NCBI GenBank assembly: GCA_944323945.1
Contig: CALUUL010000003.1
Coordinates: forward strand, 8,436-72,435
Origin: Candidatus Gastranaerophilales bacterium
GTDB taxonomy: Bacteria; Cyanobacteriota; Vampirovibrionia; Gastranaerophilales; Gastranaerophilaceae
DNA length: 64,000 bases
Direction of reading: 5' to 3'
Below, piece after piece: positions 28,325 through 37,015 of the stretch. A program made the position numbers and the translations under genes. The notes beneath the pieces were generated by a model, which saw only the letters and a list, made by a program, of their open reading frames with translations, made no database searches and had not been told where the DNA came from. Position 1 is the first letter of the stretch. The number at the start of each line of letters is the position of its first letter.

Positions 28325-28878
28325 ATGGAATTTTGGTTGTATAATGCTAGAATCTAGAAATAATAATCCAAAAATCAGAAAATAAAGATAAAATCTTGTT
28401 AGTTGTGAAAAAATTATTAAAAATAATTTTTTATTTCAAGAATCTAGTGATTTTAAGGCTAGACATTCAATATTTTAATTGCAAGTTTACATAATGTCAT
28501 TTATCCAAACACTTTCAATATCAGGTGAATATATACATTTATATAATGGATGCTCTTTAAGAAAATTTTGGGAATTTAATAATTGGTTTTCTTTCTATTG
28601 TGATAGAATAAAATTTTGTCTGCTAAATCAGAAATTATTTCTACTTTTATTCAATATTTCCTGTTTAATTAAAAAGTTATAAATCAAAAAATAATCAAAC
28701 AAAGAGTTATTTTAGATTAAAGCAGAATGTGAATGAAGAATTTAATGCACCATATAATTCAGAATTTTCTGAACATCTATTAAAAAATTTTTTATAGATA
28801 AGCTATAAGAATTTAAATATTAGCAATAATTTTTTTTTTAAGTTTTTATTATAATAAGTTGTCAAAAAGGATTTTCAA
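28325..28878 (+). pseudogene. Gene-free stretch with possible decayed coding fragments
   Basis: No convincing intact gene is visible. Coding-like pieces appear in different frames: STFIQYFLFN ending about 28674, then SYFRLKQNVNEEFNAPYNSEF ending at a TAG near 28797. A 67-codon frame from 28479 has unlikely composition (Phe/Cys/Trp rich) and no ribosome site. TTCTAGAT / ATCTAGAA repeats lie near 28320-28360. A decayed gene is possible but not shown. Confidence 0.25.
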
Positions 28879-29886
28879 ATGGATAATATTAAACCGAAAA
28901 TATTTGCAAGTTTTCAAACATTTCAAGACGTCACAAGTCCCCCTACTGGTTCTAGTGAAAAAGAATATAATGCAAGTTTCACTGAAAAAAGAAAAGCAAA
29001 TGATTTGTTGCAAAAATACTATGTTAAAAATGCTGGAAGTGTAATTATTAATCCGCAATTAAATTCAAGTACCCAAATTTTTACTCCAGATGAAATCAAG
29101 AGAATAAAAAACCTAACTGGTACTATTGAGAGTAAAGTGGACATAGTTAAAGCAATGTATCTTGAAAAAAGAGGGTACGACAAAGATTTAGTTGATGTTG
29201 AATTTAAAGGTTCTGAATTTTCTCATAATGGTGCAGCAGGTAATTTTGACCCAGTATCAGGTAAGGTTGTTTTATATATTGATCAAGACCAAAATAAGAC
29301 AAATGAAGAACTTGCATCTATTATTTATCATGAACTTAGACATTTTGAACAACATGCAAGGACTTTTAAAATCGTTGGATTAGAAAATGCAATATCTGAG
29401 CATGATAATTCTATTTATAAAATGGAACAAGAATTAAAAGAATCCATAAGAGATCTTGAGGAAGAGGTTGCGAATATTTGTGATGATGATGATTTTGCTG
29501 AAATAAAAAGACAATATCAAGATGTAATTACTTCACAAAAAGCAATGCTTGAAGAATTATCTTCTCATCGGTTAAATAGATCTTTTTGGGAAAAAGCAAT
29601 TGCACAAACAAAAGCAAGAGAAAATTTTAGTAAAGATTTAACTTTAAAAAATTGGCTATATCCTGAATCTTGTCCAAGACTTGAAGAATATGATGATGGA
29701 ATAACATATGAAGACGTTGAATATTACACTAATCCTTATGAAGTTGATGCATACAATTTTGAAATAAGAGTTGAAGAAGAACTTGGCATACCTAGTGAAG
29801 ATAACAAGAAACTTTTAGAACTAAATGCAAAATTAAAAAATTATTTAAAAATTTTATATGATAGAAAAACTTCAAAAAGTGTGTGA
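28879..29886 (+). CDS. Putative zinc metalloprotease-like protein (HExxH), unknown family
   Basis: The 335-residue protein starts behind AAGGAT. Residues 151-155 read HELRH, a canonical HExxH zincin site, in the hydrophobic context ASIIYHELRHFEQ. A glutamate in NPYEVDAYNFE (E288 or E295) could be the third zinc ligand. A charged coiled-coil segment (about 178-230) separates them. Residues 127-137 (SGKVVLYIDQD) form a strand before the site helix. There is no signal peptide. Substrate unknown. Confidence 0.6.
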   Translation: MDNIKPKIFASFQTFQDVTSPPTGSSEKEYNASFTEKRKANDLLQKYYVKNAGSVIINPQLNSSTQIFTPDEIKRIKNLTGTIESKVDIVKAMYLEKRGYDKDLVDVEFKGSEFSHNGAAGNFDPVSGKVVLYIDQDQNKTNEELASIIYHELRHFEQHARTFKIVGLENAISEHDNSIYKMEQELKESIRDLEEEVANICDDDDFAEIKRQYQDVITSQKAMLEELSSHRLNRSFWEKAIAQTKARENFSKDLTLKNWLYPESCPRLEEYDDGITYEDVEYYTNPYEVDAYNFEIRVEEELGIPSEDNKKLLELNAKLKNYLKILYDRKTSKSV

Positions 29887-30030
29887 CTTAATAAAATTCT
29901 CAAAACTATTGTTACTTTTTATCGAACCACTAACGAATTAATAGCTAATTTTGCGGATAGATAGAAATTTATGAATATTATTTACTTTGGCTCAAAATAA
30001 TTTAAATAAAGACAAATATTTATAGAAAAT

Positions 30031-30058
30031 AAAAAGGGGAATGAATAATCATTCCCCT
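30031..30058 (-). terminator. Rho-independent terminator of tRNA-Arg
   Basis: On the minus strand GGGGAATGA, a four-base loop and TCATTCCCC are followed by TTTTTATTTT. It starts about ten bases after the tRNA 3' end. Confidence 0.9.
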
Positions 30059-30067
30059 TAATAAAAA

Positions 30068-30141
<74 letters not shown>

Positions 30142-30285
30142 TCACAAGAATATTAAATCATATAAATTTTAAATTTCAAGAAAAACTTTTTAACTTAAAT
30201 GTAACAAATGTAAAATTATTTTGAAAACTAGCAAAAATTATAAAAAAAAATACTTTATTTATATGTTAGTCAGGAGAAATTACAA

Positions 30286-30615
30286 ATGATTTCACTAAAT
30301 CCATATCAATATCAACAAATGCAAGCCGCGGGAGCAAGTAATGCCGGAGTTTCATTTGGTGCCGGACAACAACAATTTGAACCACAAAGTACTGAAGAAA
30401 AGAACATTTTTGCTTCAGAGAATAATGTTTCAACATCTTCTGTTCAAGGTTTATCCGGAGTTGCTCCAGGTAATTATCATGGTGTAAATAATATTAGGCA
30501 AAATCAAGGTGGAGATGTTGGTCTTGTTGAACGTCTTGATAGATTAGACGCAGCTTATCAAAAGCCAAACCAACAAAATGAGTATAGAGCAAATAAACTT
30601 GATTTGTATGCTTAA
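30286..30615 (+). CDS. Small Gln/Asn/Gly-rich hypothetical protein, 109 aa
   Basis: It starts behind CAGGAGAAATTACAA. The protein is low-complexity and polar (Gln, Asn, Gly, Ala), with GVSFGAGQQQF near residue 20 and a more ordered helical end (GLVERLDRLDAAYQK). No signal peptide, membrane segment or known domain. Codon composition is richer in G+C than its neighbours, as expected for a well expressed gene. Function unknown. Confidence 0.65.
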   Translation: MISLNPYQYQQMQAAGASNAGVSFGAGQQQFEPQSTEEKNIFASENNVSTSSVQGLSGVAPGNYHGVNNIRQNQGGDVGLVERLDRLDAAYQKPNQQNEYRANKLDLYA

Positions 30616-30640
30616 TATTTGATTAAATTGAAATTTAAGA

Positions 30641-30652
30641 TATAATTATTGT
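30641..30652 (+). promoter_or_regulatory. -10 element abutting start of 30653 gene
   Basis: TATAAT (30641-30646), with TTGATT (30619-30624) 16 bases upstream, is followed by six bases and ATG. No Shine-Dalgarno is present. Confidence 0.5.
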
Positions 30653-30892
30653 ATGAAGAATCTGTACAACATTGATGACTGGTCTAATTTTTCTTGTCTT
30701 AGATTAGGTGAAATATTACTAGAATCAGGCAAGATTAATTTGTATCATTTGTCTATGGTTCTGGATGTTCAACGTTTTAAAAAAATGCCTATGGGTGAAA
30801 TTTTTTTAACTATGAAAATAATTAGTAAAAAAGATTTGAAACAAGCATTGTATATTCAAAAAATGATACAGAAAAGATGCAATAATGCATAA
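30653..30892 (+). CDS. Stand-alone MshEN/GspE-N-like domain protein, 79 aa
   Basis: The 79 residues resemble one N-terminal domain of type II secretion/type IV pilus ATPases: RLGEILLESGKINLYHL, then MPMGEIFLTMKIISKKDLKQAL, the paired LGEIL...L motif. In MshE/PilB relatives such domains bind c-di-GMP or partner proteins. No ATPase domain follows. The stop overlaps the phosphoesterase start by eight bases. Confidence 0.6.
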   Translation: MKNLYNIDDWSNFSCLRLGEILLESGKINLYHLSMVLDVQRFKKMPMGEIFLTMKIISKKDLKQALYIQKMIQKRCNNA

Positions 30893-31709
30893 AATATCTA
30901 AAAAAATCATATTTCTCTTTATAGCTTTTATTTTTATTCAGGGAATTTCATTTGCTGAAATTTTAGAGTTTGCACAAATAAGTGATGTTCATTATACTCT
31001 TGAAAATAAAAGTATGGATAAATATTTATATTTTCTTTCTTTATCTTTAAAAAAGAGGAATCCTGATTTTGCAATTTTTTTAGGAGATAACGTTGATAAA
31101 TCAAGAGAAGAAGATGTAATAGGCTTTATGCGCGCAATTCATCCAATAAAAATTCCCTATTATGTTGTTTTAGGAAAAAATGATGCACACAAATTAAGTG
31201 GTATTGAAAAAGAAACATATCTTGATATTGTAACAACATTCAACAATAACCAGGAAAGTGGATTGAAATATTATTATTTCAAACCTAATAATGATATTAT
31301 ATGCGTAGTTTTGGATGATAATCCCGATTTTGCACCATCGAAGCATGGACAAATAACTGATGAACAAATTATTTGGCTTGAAAAACTTCTTTTGAAATAT
31401 CCCAAAAAATTATTTTTGATTTTTCACCATTGTCCATTATTACCACCCAGGTCAGAATATAAACTTTCAATGTTAAATACAGAAAAATATAAAGAGTTAT
31501 TAAAAAAATATAATAATATACTAACAATTTCATCCGGACATTATCATCAAGAAGCCATACAAGTTGATGAAAATGGAATAAGGCATATCTCCGCACCAGC
31601 CTTCAAAGATATACCTCATTCATACCAAATAATCAAAATAATTTACGATGAAAAAACCATCAAATCACCTAAGGACATTGAAGTAATTGTATCAAAAGTA
31701 AAAGTATAA
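30885..31709 (+). CDS. Exported calcineurin-like metallophosphoesterase
   Basis: The 274-residue protein has a signal peptide (cut near SFA) and dimetal phosphoesterase motifs in order: QISDVHY (D34, H36), LGDNVD, GKND where GNHE is usual, FHHCP and SSGHYHQE. The family hydrolyses phosphomonoesters or diesters; the substrate here is unknown but periplasmic. It is translationally coupled to the MshEN-like gene and convergent with the XRE gene. Confidence 0.85.
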   Translation: MHKISKKIIFLFIAFIFIQGISFAEILEFAQISDVHYTLENKSMDKYLYFLSLSLKKRNPDFAIFLGDNVDKSREEDVIGFMRAIHPIKIPYYVVLGKNDAHKLSGIEKETYLDIVTTFNNNQESGLKYYYFKPNNDIICVVLDDNPDFAPSKHGQITDEQIIWLEKLLLKYPKKLFLIFHHCPLLPPRSEYKLSMLNTEKYKELLKKYNNILTISSGHYHQEAIQVDENGIRHISAPAFKDIPHSYQIIKIIYDEKTIKSPKDIEVIVSKVKV

Positions 31710-32285
31710 TCATTTACTTTCTTTATAGACGTAATTTCTGGCACAAGCAAACATTGCATTAGCAAGTCCTTGATTGTTGTCAAAATTAAAGCCTGAAGTT
31801 TTTAATAATTGTCTTAACCTTTCTTCCCAAAAATCATACATTTCTTCTTTAGAAACATCAAGAACATCAGCAATTACACTAACTTCTGCCCAATCAAGAG
31901 GAATTGGTCTTGCACCTCTTAAAATATCTACTATTTCCAACCTCTGTTTTCTTGGAAAAGACTTCAAAAACTGAACAGTCGACAATTTCTTCTCTTTTTG
32001 TTTTTCTCGTATAAATTCAGTAGTTTCGTCTATCAAAATTGGATCTTGCGGAATCTTGTATTCAACAAATTCATCCGGAGAAATATCCATAACAGTGGCA
32101 ATTCTTTCAAGAGTTGTACTTCTTGTTGAGAAAGGGATTGATTCATCAATCAGATTATAGACATAAGAAAGAGTAACTCCAATCATTTGAGCAAAATCTT
32201 TCTTATGTAAGTGAGTGTTTTCTAAAAAATTATAGAGCATTTCACTGCTTTTCATTCTAATTATTGAATCTTTGTTAGTAGTCAT
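31710..32285 (-). CDS. XRE-like helix-turn-helix regulator, 191 aa
   Basis: It starts behind TAGGAGATAACTT. Residues 15-70 form a Cro/C1-like HTH (FAQMIGVTLSYVYNLIDESI as the helix pair). A second, degenerate HTH-like repeat (LDWAEVSVIADVLDVSKEEM) follows near 130-150. It lies opposite to pth. It contains no ligand-binding domain and its targets are unknown. Confidence 0.75.
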   Translation of the reverse strand: MTTNKDSIIRMKSSEMLYNFLENTHLHKKDFAQMIGVTLSYVYNLIDESIPFSTRSTTLERIATVMDISPDEFVEYKIPQDPILIDETTEFIREKQKEKKLSTVQFLKSFPRKQRLEIVDILRGARPIPLDWAEVSVIADVLDVSKEEMYDFWEERLRQLLKTSGFNFDNNQGLANAMFACARNYVYKESK

Positions 32286-32385
32286 AAGTTATCTCCTATT
32301 TTTTATAATAATTAGTCATTTTAAAGAGTTTTTAATTGGTAAGTTGAATATAAATGTGGGATAATTTATAAAAAAGGAAGCATGT

Positions 32386-32952
32386 ATGAAATTATTAATC
32401 TGTTTAGGTAATCCTGGGATTAAATATGAAAATACAAGACATAATGTTGGTTTTATGTTTGCAGATTTATTATGTAAAAGACTTGAATGTAATTTTTCTA
32501 TGGAACCAAAATTCAAATGTGAAATAGCAAAAGGTACATATAAAAATGAAGCAATTTGGATAATAAAACCACAAACATATATGAATCTTTCAGGCGAATC
32601 ATTAGCAATATTAAAAAATTTTTATAAATTAGATTTAAAAACACTATTAGTTGTATATGACGATATTTCATTAAATATAGGGACTATACGATTTAAAGCA
32701 AAAGGTTCTGATGGTGGACATAATGGAGTAAAATCAATTATTAATCATGCTCAAACACAAGTTTTTGACAGAATTAAAATTGGGATTGGACCACAACCTC
32801 AATATATGAAATCAGAGGACTATGTTCTACAGAACTTTTCACAAGAAGAAATGATAATTTTAAAAGATACATTTGATAAAACAATAGAGGCTTTTTTCTA
32901 TTATTGTGATGTAAATGCAGACATAAATAAAGTACAAAATAAATATAATTAA
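32386..32952 (+). CDS. pth: Peptidyl-tRNA hydrolase
   Basis: It frees tRNA from prematurely released peptidyl-tRNA and is essential in bacteria. The 188 residues are normal. Active-site motifs: LGNPGIKYENTRHNVGFMFAD (Asn and catalytic His), KPQTYMNLSGES, VYDDISLNIGTIRFKAKGS (catalytic Asp) and GGHNGVKSI. The ATG follows AAAGGAAG. Confidence 0.96.
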   Translation: MKLLICLGNPGIKYENTRHNVGFMFADLLCKRLECNFSMEPKFKCEIAKGTYKNEAIWIIKPQTYMNLSGESLAILKNFYKLDLKTLLVVYDDISLNIGTIRFKAKGSDGGHNGVKSIINHAQTQVFDRIKIGIGPQPQYMKSEDYVLQNFSQEEMIILKDTFDKTIEAFFYYCDVNADINKVQNKYN

Positions 32953-33175
32953 AAAAAAGAGGGCATTTAGCCCTACTGTCTGGAATTAAGAATAGTTGGA
33001 AGTATGAAAAAGATACTTATATATAACTAAATAATTCGTAATTTCACAATTCGACAATAGGATAAAATAAAAATTCCCCTAATGGGTAGTATTAATAAAA
33101 CCATTAAGTGCATATAATACACTTAATGGCAAAACCCTATATTTATGAGCCTACACAGTTTCTTAATAATTTGTA
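32950..33175 (-). ncRNA. Possible structured small RNA with terminator (candidate)
   Basis: This is a gene-free stretch. On the minus strand an intrinsic terminator (AGGGC-TAAAT-GCCCT then eight T) ends at 32952 and no minus-strand gene reads directly into it. Upstream is a hairpin with a perfect 10-base stem, CCATTAAGTG / CACTTAATGG at 33101-33129, enclosed by GGGT...ACCC and ATAGG...CCTAT pairs. A weak TTGTCA (33191-33186) could be a -35. An RNA of about 200 bases would fit, unproven. Confidence 0.25.
33101..33129. repeat. Perfect 10-bp inverted repeat
   Basis: CCATTAAGTG (33101-33110), nine-base loop, CACTTAATGG (33120-33129). Confidence 0.8.
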
Positions 33176-33185
33176 AATATAAGTA

Positions 33186-33214
33186 TTGACAAAATAATTT
33201 TTCTAATACATAAT
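33186..33214 (+). promoter_or_regulatory. Strong sigma-70 promoter for 33268 gene
   Basis: TTGACA (33186-33191), 17-base spacer, CATAAT (33209-33214). The leader of about 45 bases contains a small hairpin AAAGTGT...ACACTTT. Confidence 0.75.
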
Positions 33215-33267
33215 AAATATATAAAATAAAGTGTATGTTAAACACTTTAAACGAAAGAGGTAAAAAA

Positions 33268-33552
33268 ATGAAAATTAAATCAATAAATTCATTTAATTAT
33301 AACTCAACAAAGCCAAGCTTTAAACATACTGCTGTTCCTTATCCGGAATATGAAAGTGCATATTATAATACTCCAGATACTTTAGGTACAAAAATTTCAG
33401 ATTTAGTCTGTAAAATATCTGAACTATTCAGTCCAAAAGTAACAAAAGAAGCTTCTGAAATAAAAGAAAATATAGATAATATATATTCTGCAAAAAATAA
33501 AGAAATAAGTGAATTATCACCTAAAAAACAATTATTATCTGTACTTGCATAA
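33268..33552 (+). CDS. Small hypothetical protein, 94 aa
   Basis: I chose the ATG at 33268, behind AAAGAGGT; an in-frame ATG at 33235 has no ribosome site. The N-terminus is disordered and Asn/Ser rich with KPSFKH near residue 15. The C-terminal half is helical (EIKENIDNIYSAKNKEISEL). No known domain. A near-consensus promoter lies just upstream, so it may be well expressed. Function unknown. Confidence 0.65.
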   Translation: MKIKSINSFNYNSTKPSFKHTAVPYPEYESAYYNTPDTLGTKISDLVCKISELFSPKVTKEASEIKENIDNIYSAKNKEISELSPKKQLLSVLA

Positions 33553-33553
33553 T

Positions 33554-34444
33554 TCAGTCAATTTCGTTTACAACCCATTTTTTTCTTAATTTCCACTGTA
33601 TTATCGTCATAATAAGAATAAACACAAAGAGAATATAAGCTATAGCAGATGCTTTTCCAATGTTAAAAAATTCAAAGGCATTTTTATATAGCCAATAAAC
33701 AAGAATATTAGTTGAATTTTCCGGTCCACCTTGAGTCATTAGGTATATTAAGTCAAATACTTGAAAAGAGCTAATAGTAGTTATCAGTATAACAAAGAAA
33801 ATTGTAGGACTTAAAAGCGGAATTGTCAGATAGACAAAAGTCTTATATGAATTTGCACCATCAATTTTTGCGGCTTCATAAACTTGTTCATTTATAGATG
33901 AAAATCCTGATAAAAAAATAATCATATTATATCCAACCAATTTCCAAACAGATACAAATATTAATACTGGCATTGACAAATTAACATCATAAAGCCATTG
34001 CAAATTAGATTTCAAAATATAATTTACGAGTCCAATATTCGGATCAAAAAACCATTGCCATACCATTGCAATAACAATCATAGGAGTTATAAAAGGCAAA
34101 AAGTATGATGTCTTATAAAACTCTTTTCCACACGTTTTATTTTTTATTATTGATGCTATTATAAGAGGAATAAATGTCGCAAAAATAGTAACAAAAATTG
34201 CATAAACAATTGTATTTTTCAAAATAAACCAAAATTCATTAGAATTTAAAAGATTCATATAATTTGAAAAAGCTACAAATTTTATTTCAGAAATTAAATC
34301 CCATTTAAAAAAGCTTAATATAAAAGAAAAAATTGAAGGTAAAAATATAAATACTATGCACCCCAAAAATGATGGAAGTACAAACAATAAAAAAATAAAT
34401 ATTTTTTCATTTAATTTACTTTTATTACAACAATTTCTTAGCAT
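33554..34444 (-). CDS. Sugar ABC transporter permease (MalF/UgpA type)
   Basis: The inner-membrane permease has 296 residues and six membrane segments. The cytoplasmic EAA loop EAAKIDGANSYKTFVYLTIPLLSP contacts the ATPase. Such permeases work in pairs with a MalG-type partner, an ATPase and a binding protein. None is adjacent; a family-1 sugar-binding protein lies at 45065-46261. TAAAAT five bases before the ATG hints at a leaderless mRNA here too. Confidence 0.88.
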   Translation of the reverse strand: MLRNCCNKSKLNEKIFIFLLFVLPSFLGCIVFIFLPSIFSFILSFFKWDLISEIKFVAFSNYMNLLNSNEFWFILKNTIVYAIFVTIFATFIPLIIASIIKNKTCGKEFYKTSYFLPFITPMIVIAMVWQWFFDPNIGLVNYILKSNLQWLYDVNLSMPVLIFVSVWKLVGYNMIIFLSGFSSINEQVYEAAKIDGANSYKTFVYLTIPLLSPTIFFVILITTISSFQVFDLIYLMTQGGPENSTNILVYWLYKNAFEFFNIGKASAIAYILFVFILIMTIIQWKLRKKWVVNEID

Positions 34445-34523
34445 TTTTGATTTTAGATTAAATATTTTCTATAATGTTGAGTATAATCGTTTTTCAATTT
34501 TGAAACAAGGGATATAAATAAAT

Positions 34524-36011
34524 ATGAAAAAAACAATTAGTTTTAGTGCATTTGGGAAAAATGATATTCGTGGAATATATGGCGAAGATGTAACAGAAGA
34601 ATTATTTTATTATGTGGGAAAAGGATATATTAAATATATCCAAGATAAAACAGGTCTAAAATCAAGTGATATTTGGATAACAATATCAAGAGATGCAAGA
34701 TTACATTCAGAATCCCTTGCAAAAACATTAATTAAAGGCATAGTTCATATGGGTGCTAATGCAATAAATTTAGATCTTGTTCCAACACCAATTGGATATT
34801 TTTCTGAATTTGCAACTATTCCCGAAAATATTTCAAAAGATGCAAAAATTTCAGGTGCTTTAATTGTAACAGCAAGTCATAATCCTCCAGAATATAATGG
34901 ATTAAAATTGACATTTAATAAGTCATCTTTGAATGAAGAAGAAATAAAAAAAGTTAAAGAATATACTATAGAACAGATGAGTAATGATATTACATCTGTA
35001 AAACACGGTGAATCAAGATTATATAACATTGTTCCACAATATCTTGATTTTTTAACATCAAGATTTGGAAGAATAGGCAGTGGAATAAAAATTGTTGTTG
35101 ATAGTGCAAATGGAACAGCAGGTGTTGTAGCTCCAAAACTATATTCCGACATTGGTTGTGAAGTTATTGAATTATACTCAGAACCAGATGGCAATTTCCC
35201 GCATCATCATCCAAACCCTAGTGACTTATCTACATTAGAAGACATAAAGAAAAAAGTTCTAAAAACAAATGCTGATATAGGTATTGCATTTGACGGTGAT
35301 TCGGATAGATTAGGTATTATAGATTCCGAAGGCAACGCTTTAACAGGTGATAAGTTATTATACATATATGCACAAGATGTAATAAAGGATTTATCAGTAA
35401 GAGGGGAACACCCTGTTATTGTATCAGAAGTCAAGTGTTCACAAGTACTATTTGATGAAATTAATAACAATGGCGGTAAAGCAATAATGTCAAAAACAGG
35501 TCACGGATACATCAAAACAAAGATGAAAGAAACTAACGCAATATTAGCTGGTGAAATGTCAGGGCATATGTTTTTTAAAGACAGATATTTTGGTTTTGAT
35601 GATGCAATATATGCAGGTTGTAGAGTAATTGAAATATTAGCAAAAAATAAAAAAATAAATTCAAATTTCAAATTGAGTAATTTATTAGTTCCATTTAACA
35701 GAGTTTGTACATTAGATGAAGTCAGACACAAATGTAAAAACAGTATAAAAAAGAAAGTACTATCAGAGATAACAAATCAAATAAAAAAAGATGAAATGAT
35801 CTTCGGTACAAAAATAAATAATATAGTAACATTAGACGGTTTACGGATAATATTCCCTGACGGATTTGCTTTAATAAGGCAAAGTAATACAGAGCCGGTA
35901 TTTACACTGAGATTTGAAGCATCAAAAAAAGAAAAAGCAATACATTATAAAAATGTTATGGTTTCTTTACTTGATAAATATATTGAAAAATATTCAGAAG
36001 GTGAGGAATAA
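34524..36011 (+). CDS. Phosphomannomutase/phosphoglucomutase
   Basis: An alpha-D-phosphohexomutase interconverting hexose 6- and 1-phosphates; with manC it would form GDP-mannose. The 495 residues carry the four domain marks: phosphoserine loop VTASHNPPEYNGLK, metal loop AFDGDSDRLG, sugar loop GEMSGHMFFKD and phosphate loop RQSNTEPVFTLRFEA. GEMSGH is the PMM/PGM (AlgC/ManB) form. It is coupled to sppA by TAATG. Confidence 0.92.
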   Translation: MKKTISFSAFGKNDIRGIYGEDVTEELFYYVGKGYIKYIQDKTGLKSSDIWITISRDARLHSESLAKTLIKGIVHMGANAINLDLVPTPIGYFSEFATIPENISKDAKISGALIVTASHNPPEYNGLKLTFNKSSLNEEEIKKVKEYTIEQMSNDITSVKHGESRLYNIVPQYLDFLTSRFGRIGSGIKIVVDSANGTAGVVAPKLYSDIGCEVIELYSEPDGNFPHHHPNPSDLSTLEDIKKKVLKTNADIGIAFDGDSDRLGIIDSEGNALTGDKLLYIYAQDVIKDLSVRGEHPVIVSEVKCSQVLFDEINNNGGKAIMSKTGHGYIKTKMKETNAILAGEMSGHMFFKDRYFGFDDAIYAGCRVIEILAKNKKINSNFKLSNLLVPFNRVCTLDEVRHKCKNSIKKKVLSEITNQIKKDEMIFGTKINNIVTLDGLRIIFPDGFALIRQSNTEPVFTLRFEASKKEKAIHYKNVMVSLLDKYIEKYSEGEE

Positions 36012-37015
36012 TGAAAGCATCTACATTAGCAAAAATAGTCGTTATTTTATGTATATTATCACTCATATTAGGTTTTTTCTCAATAGATAGAAAAGATTAT
36101 TATTATAGTGAAAATACAAACAGTAAAAAACTAATATCAAATACAAATAAAGTTGCAGTAATAGAACTAGATGGAGTCATTACCTCATCATCTGAAAATA
36201 ATTTTTTTTCAAAAGAAGCTAATGCAACAAACATGCTAAAGTCTTTAAAACAAGCGAAGGATGACAATGAAATACAGGGCATTATTTTGAAAATAAATTC
36301 ACCAGGTGGCACAGTAGCTATGTCACAAAATATATACAATCAAATTATAAATATAAGAAAAGATAAACCTATTATTGCTGTAATGGATGACGTAGCAGCT
36401 AGTGGAGGTTATTACATAGCTTCTGCAGCAGATAGAATAATTGCCCAAGAAGGTACGCTAACAGGCAGTATTGGTGTTATATTCTCGTTTATGGACTATC
36501 ATAATTTACTCATTAACAAATTAAATATTGATCAAGTAGTAATAAAAAGCGGCAAATTCAAAGACATAGGTTCAAGCACAAGAGCAATGCTTCCTGAAGA
36601 AAAAGAATTAATGCAAAATATCGTAGATGATTCATATCAACAGTTTTTAGATGCAATACGAAAAGGAAGAATAGAAAGAACAGCTTGTTATGATGTTACA
36701 AAAGTTGATTTATCTGAGTCAATATTAACAAAATATGCCGATGGAAGAGTATTTACAGGTTCTCAAGCTAAAAAACTTGGTTTTATCGATGAAACAGGCG
36801 ATATGGATACAGCAAAAATTATGATTGAAAAAATGATTCAACAAAAATTCAATAACAAACTAAAAACAAAATTAATTAATTACAATAAAAAAAGTTCATT
36901 TGGAGACTATTTTTCAGGACTAACAGAATATTCTTTAAACAAAAATATAAAATTTTCAGATATAATTCCAACAAGTATGATATTAAATAGAAGGCCTTTA
37001 TATTTATGGGAATAA
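36011..37015 (+). CDS. sppA: Signal peptide peptidase SppA (S49)
   Basis: This membrane-anchored protease degrades cleaved signal peptides. The 334 residues match the short (single-domain) form. N-terminal anchor at 8-24, NSPGGTV near 96, nucleophile Ser131 in VAASGGYYIA and the catalytic Lys in KSGKFKDIG (K182 or K184). It overlaps the Yip1 gene by ten bases. Confidence 0.92.
   Translation: MKASTLAKIVVILCILSLILGFFSIDRKDYYYSENTNSKKLISNTNKVAVIELDGVITSSSENNFFSKEANATNMLKSLKQAKDDNEIQGIILKINSPGGTVAMSQNIYNQIINIRKDKPIIAVMDDVAASGGYYIASAADRIIAQEGTLTGSIGVIFSFMDYHNLLINKLNIDQVVIKSGKFKDIGSSTRAMLPEEKELMQNIVDDSYQQFLDAIRKGRIERTACYDVTKVDLSESILTKYADGRVFTGSQAKKLGFIDETGDMDTAKIMIEKMIQQKFNNKLKTKLINYNKKSSFGDYFSGLTEYSLNKNIKFSDIIPTSMILNRRPLYLWE

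Noticed and set aside
28479..28682. 67-codon plus-strand open frame
   Set aside because: No ribosome site, Phe/Cys/Trp-heavy composition, no similarity to anything; listed only as part of a possibly decayed stretch.
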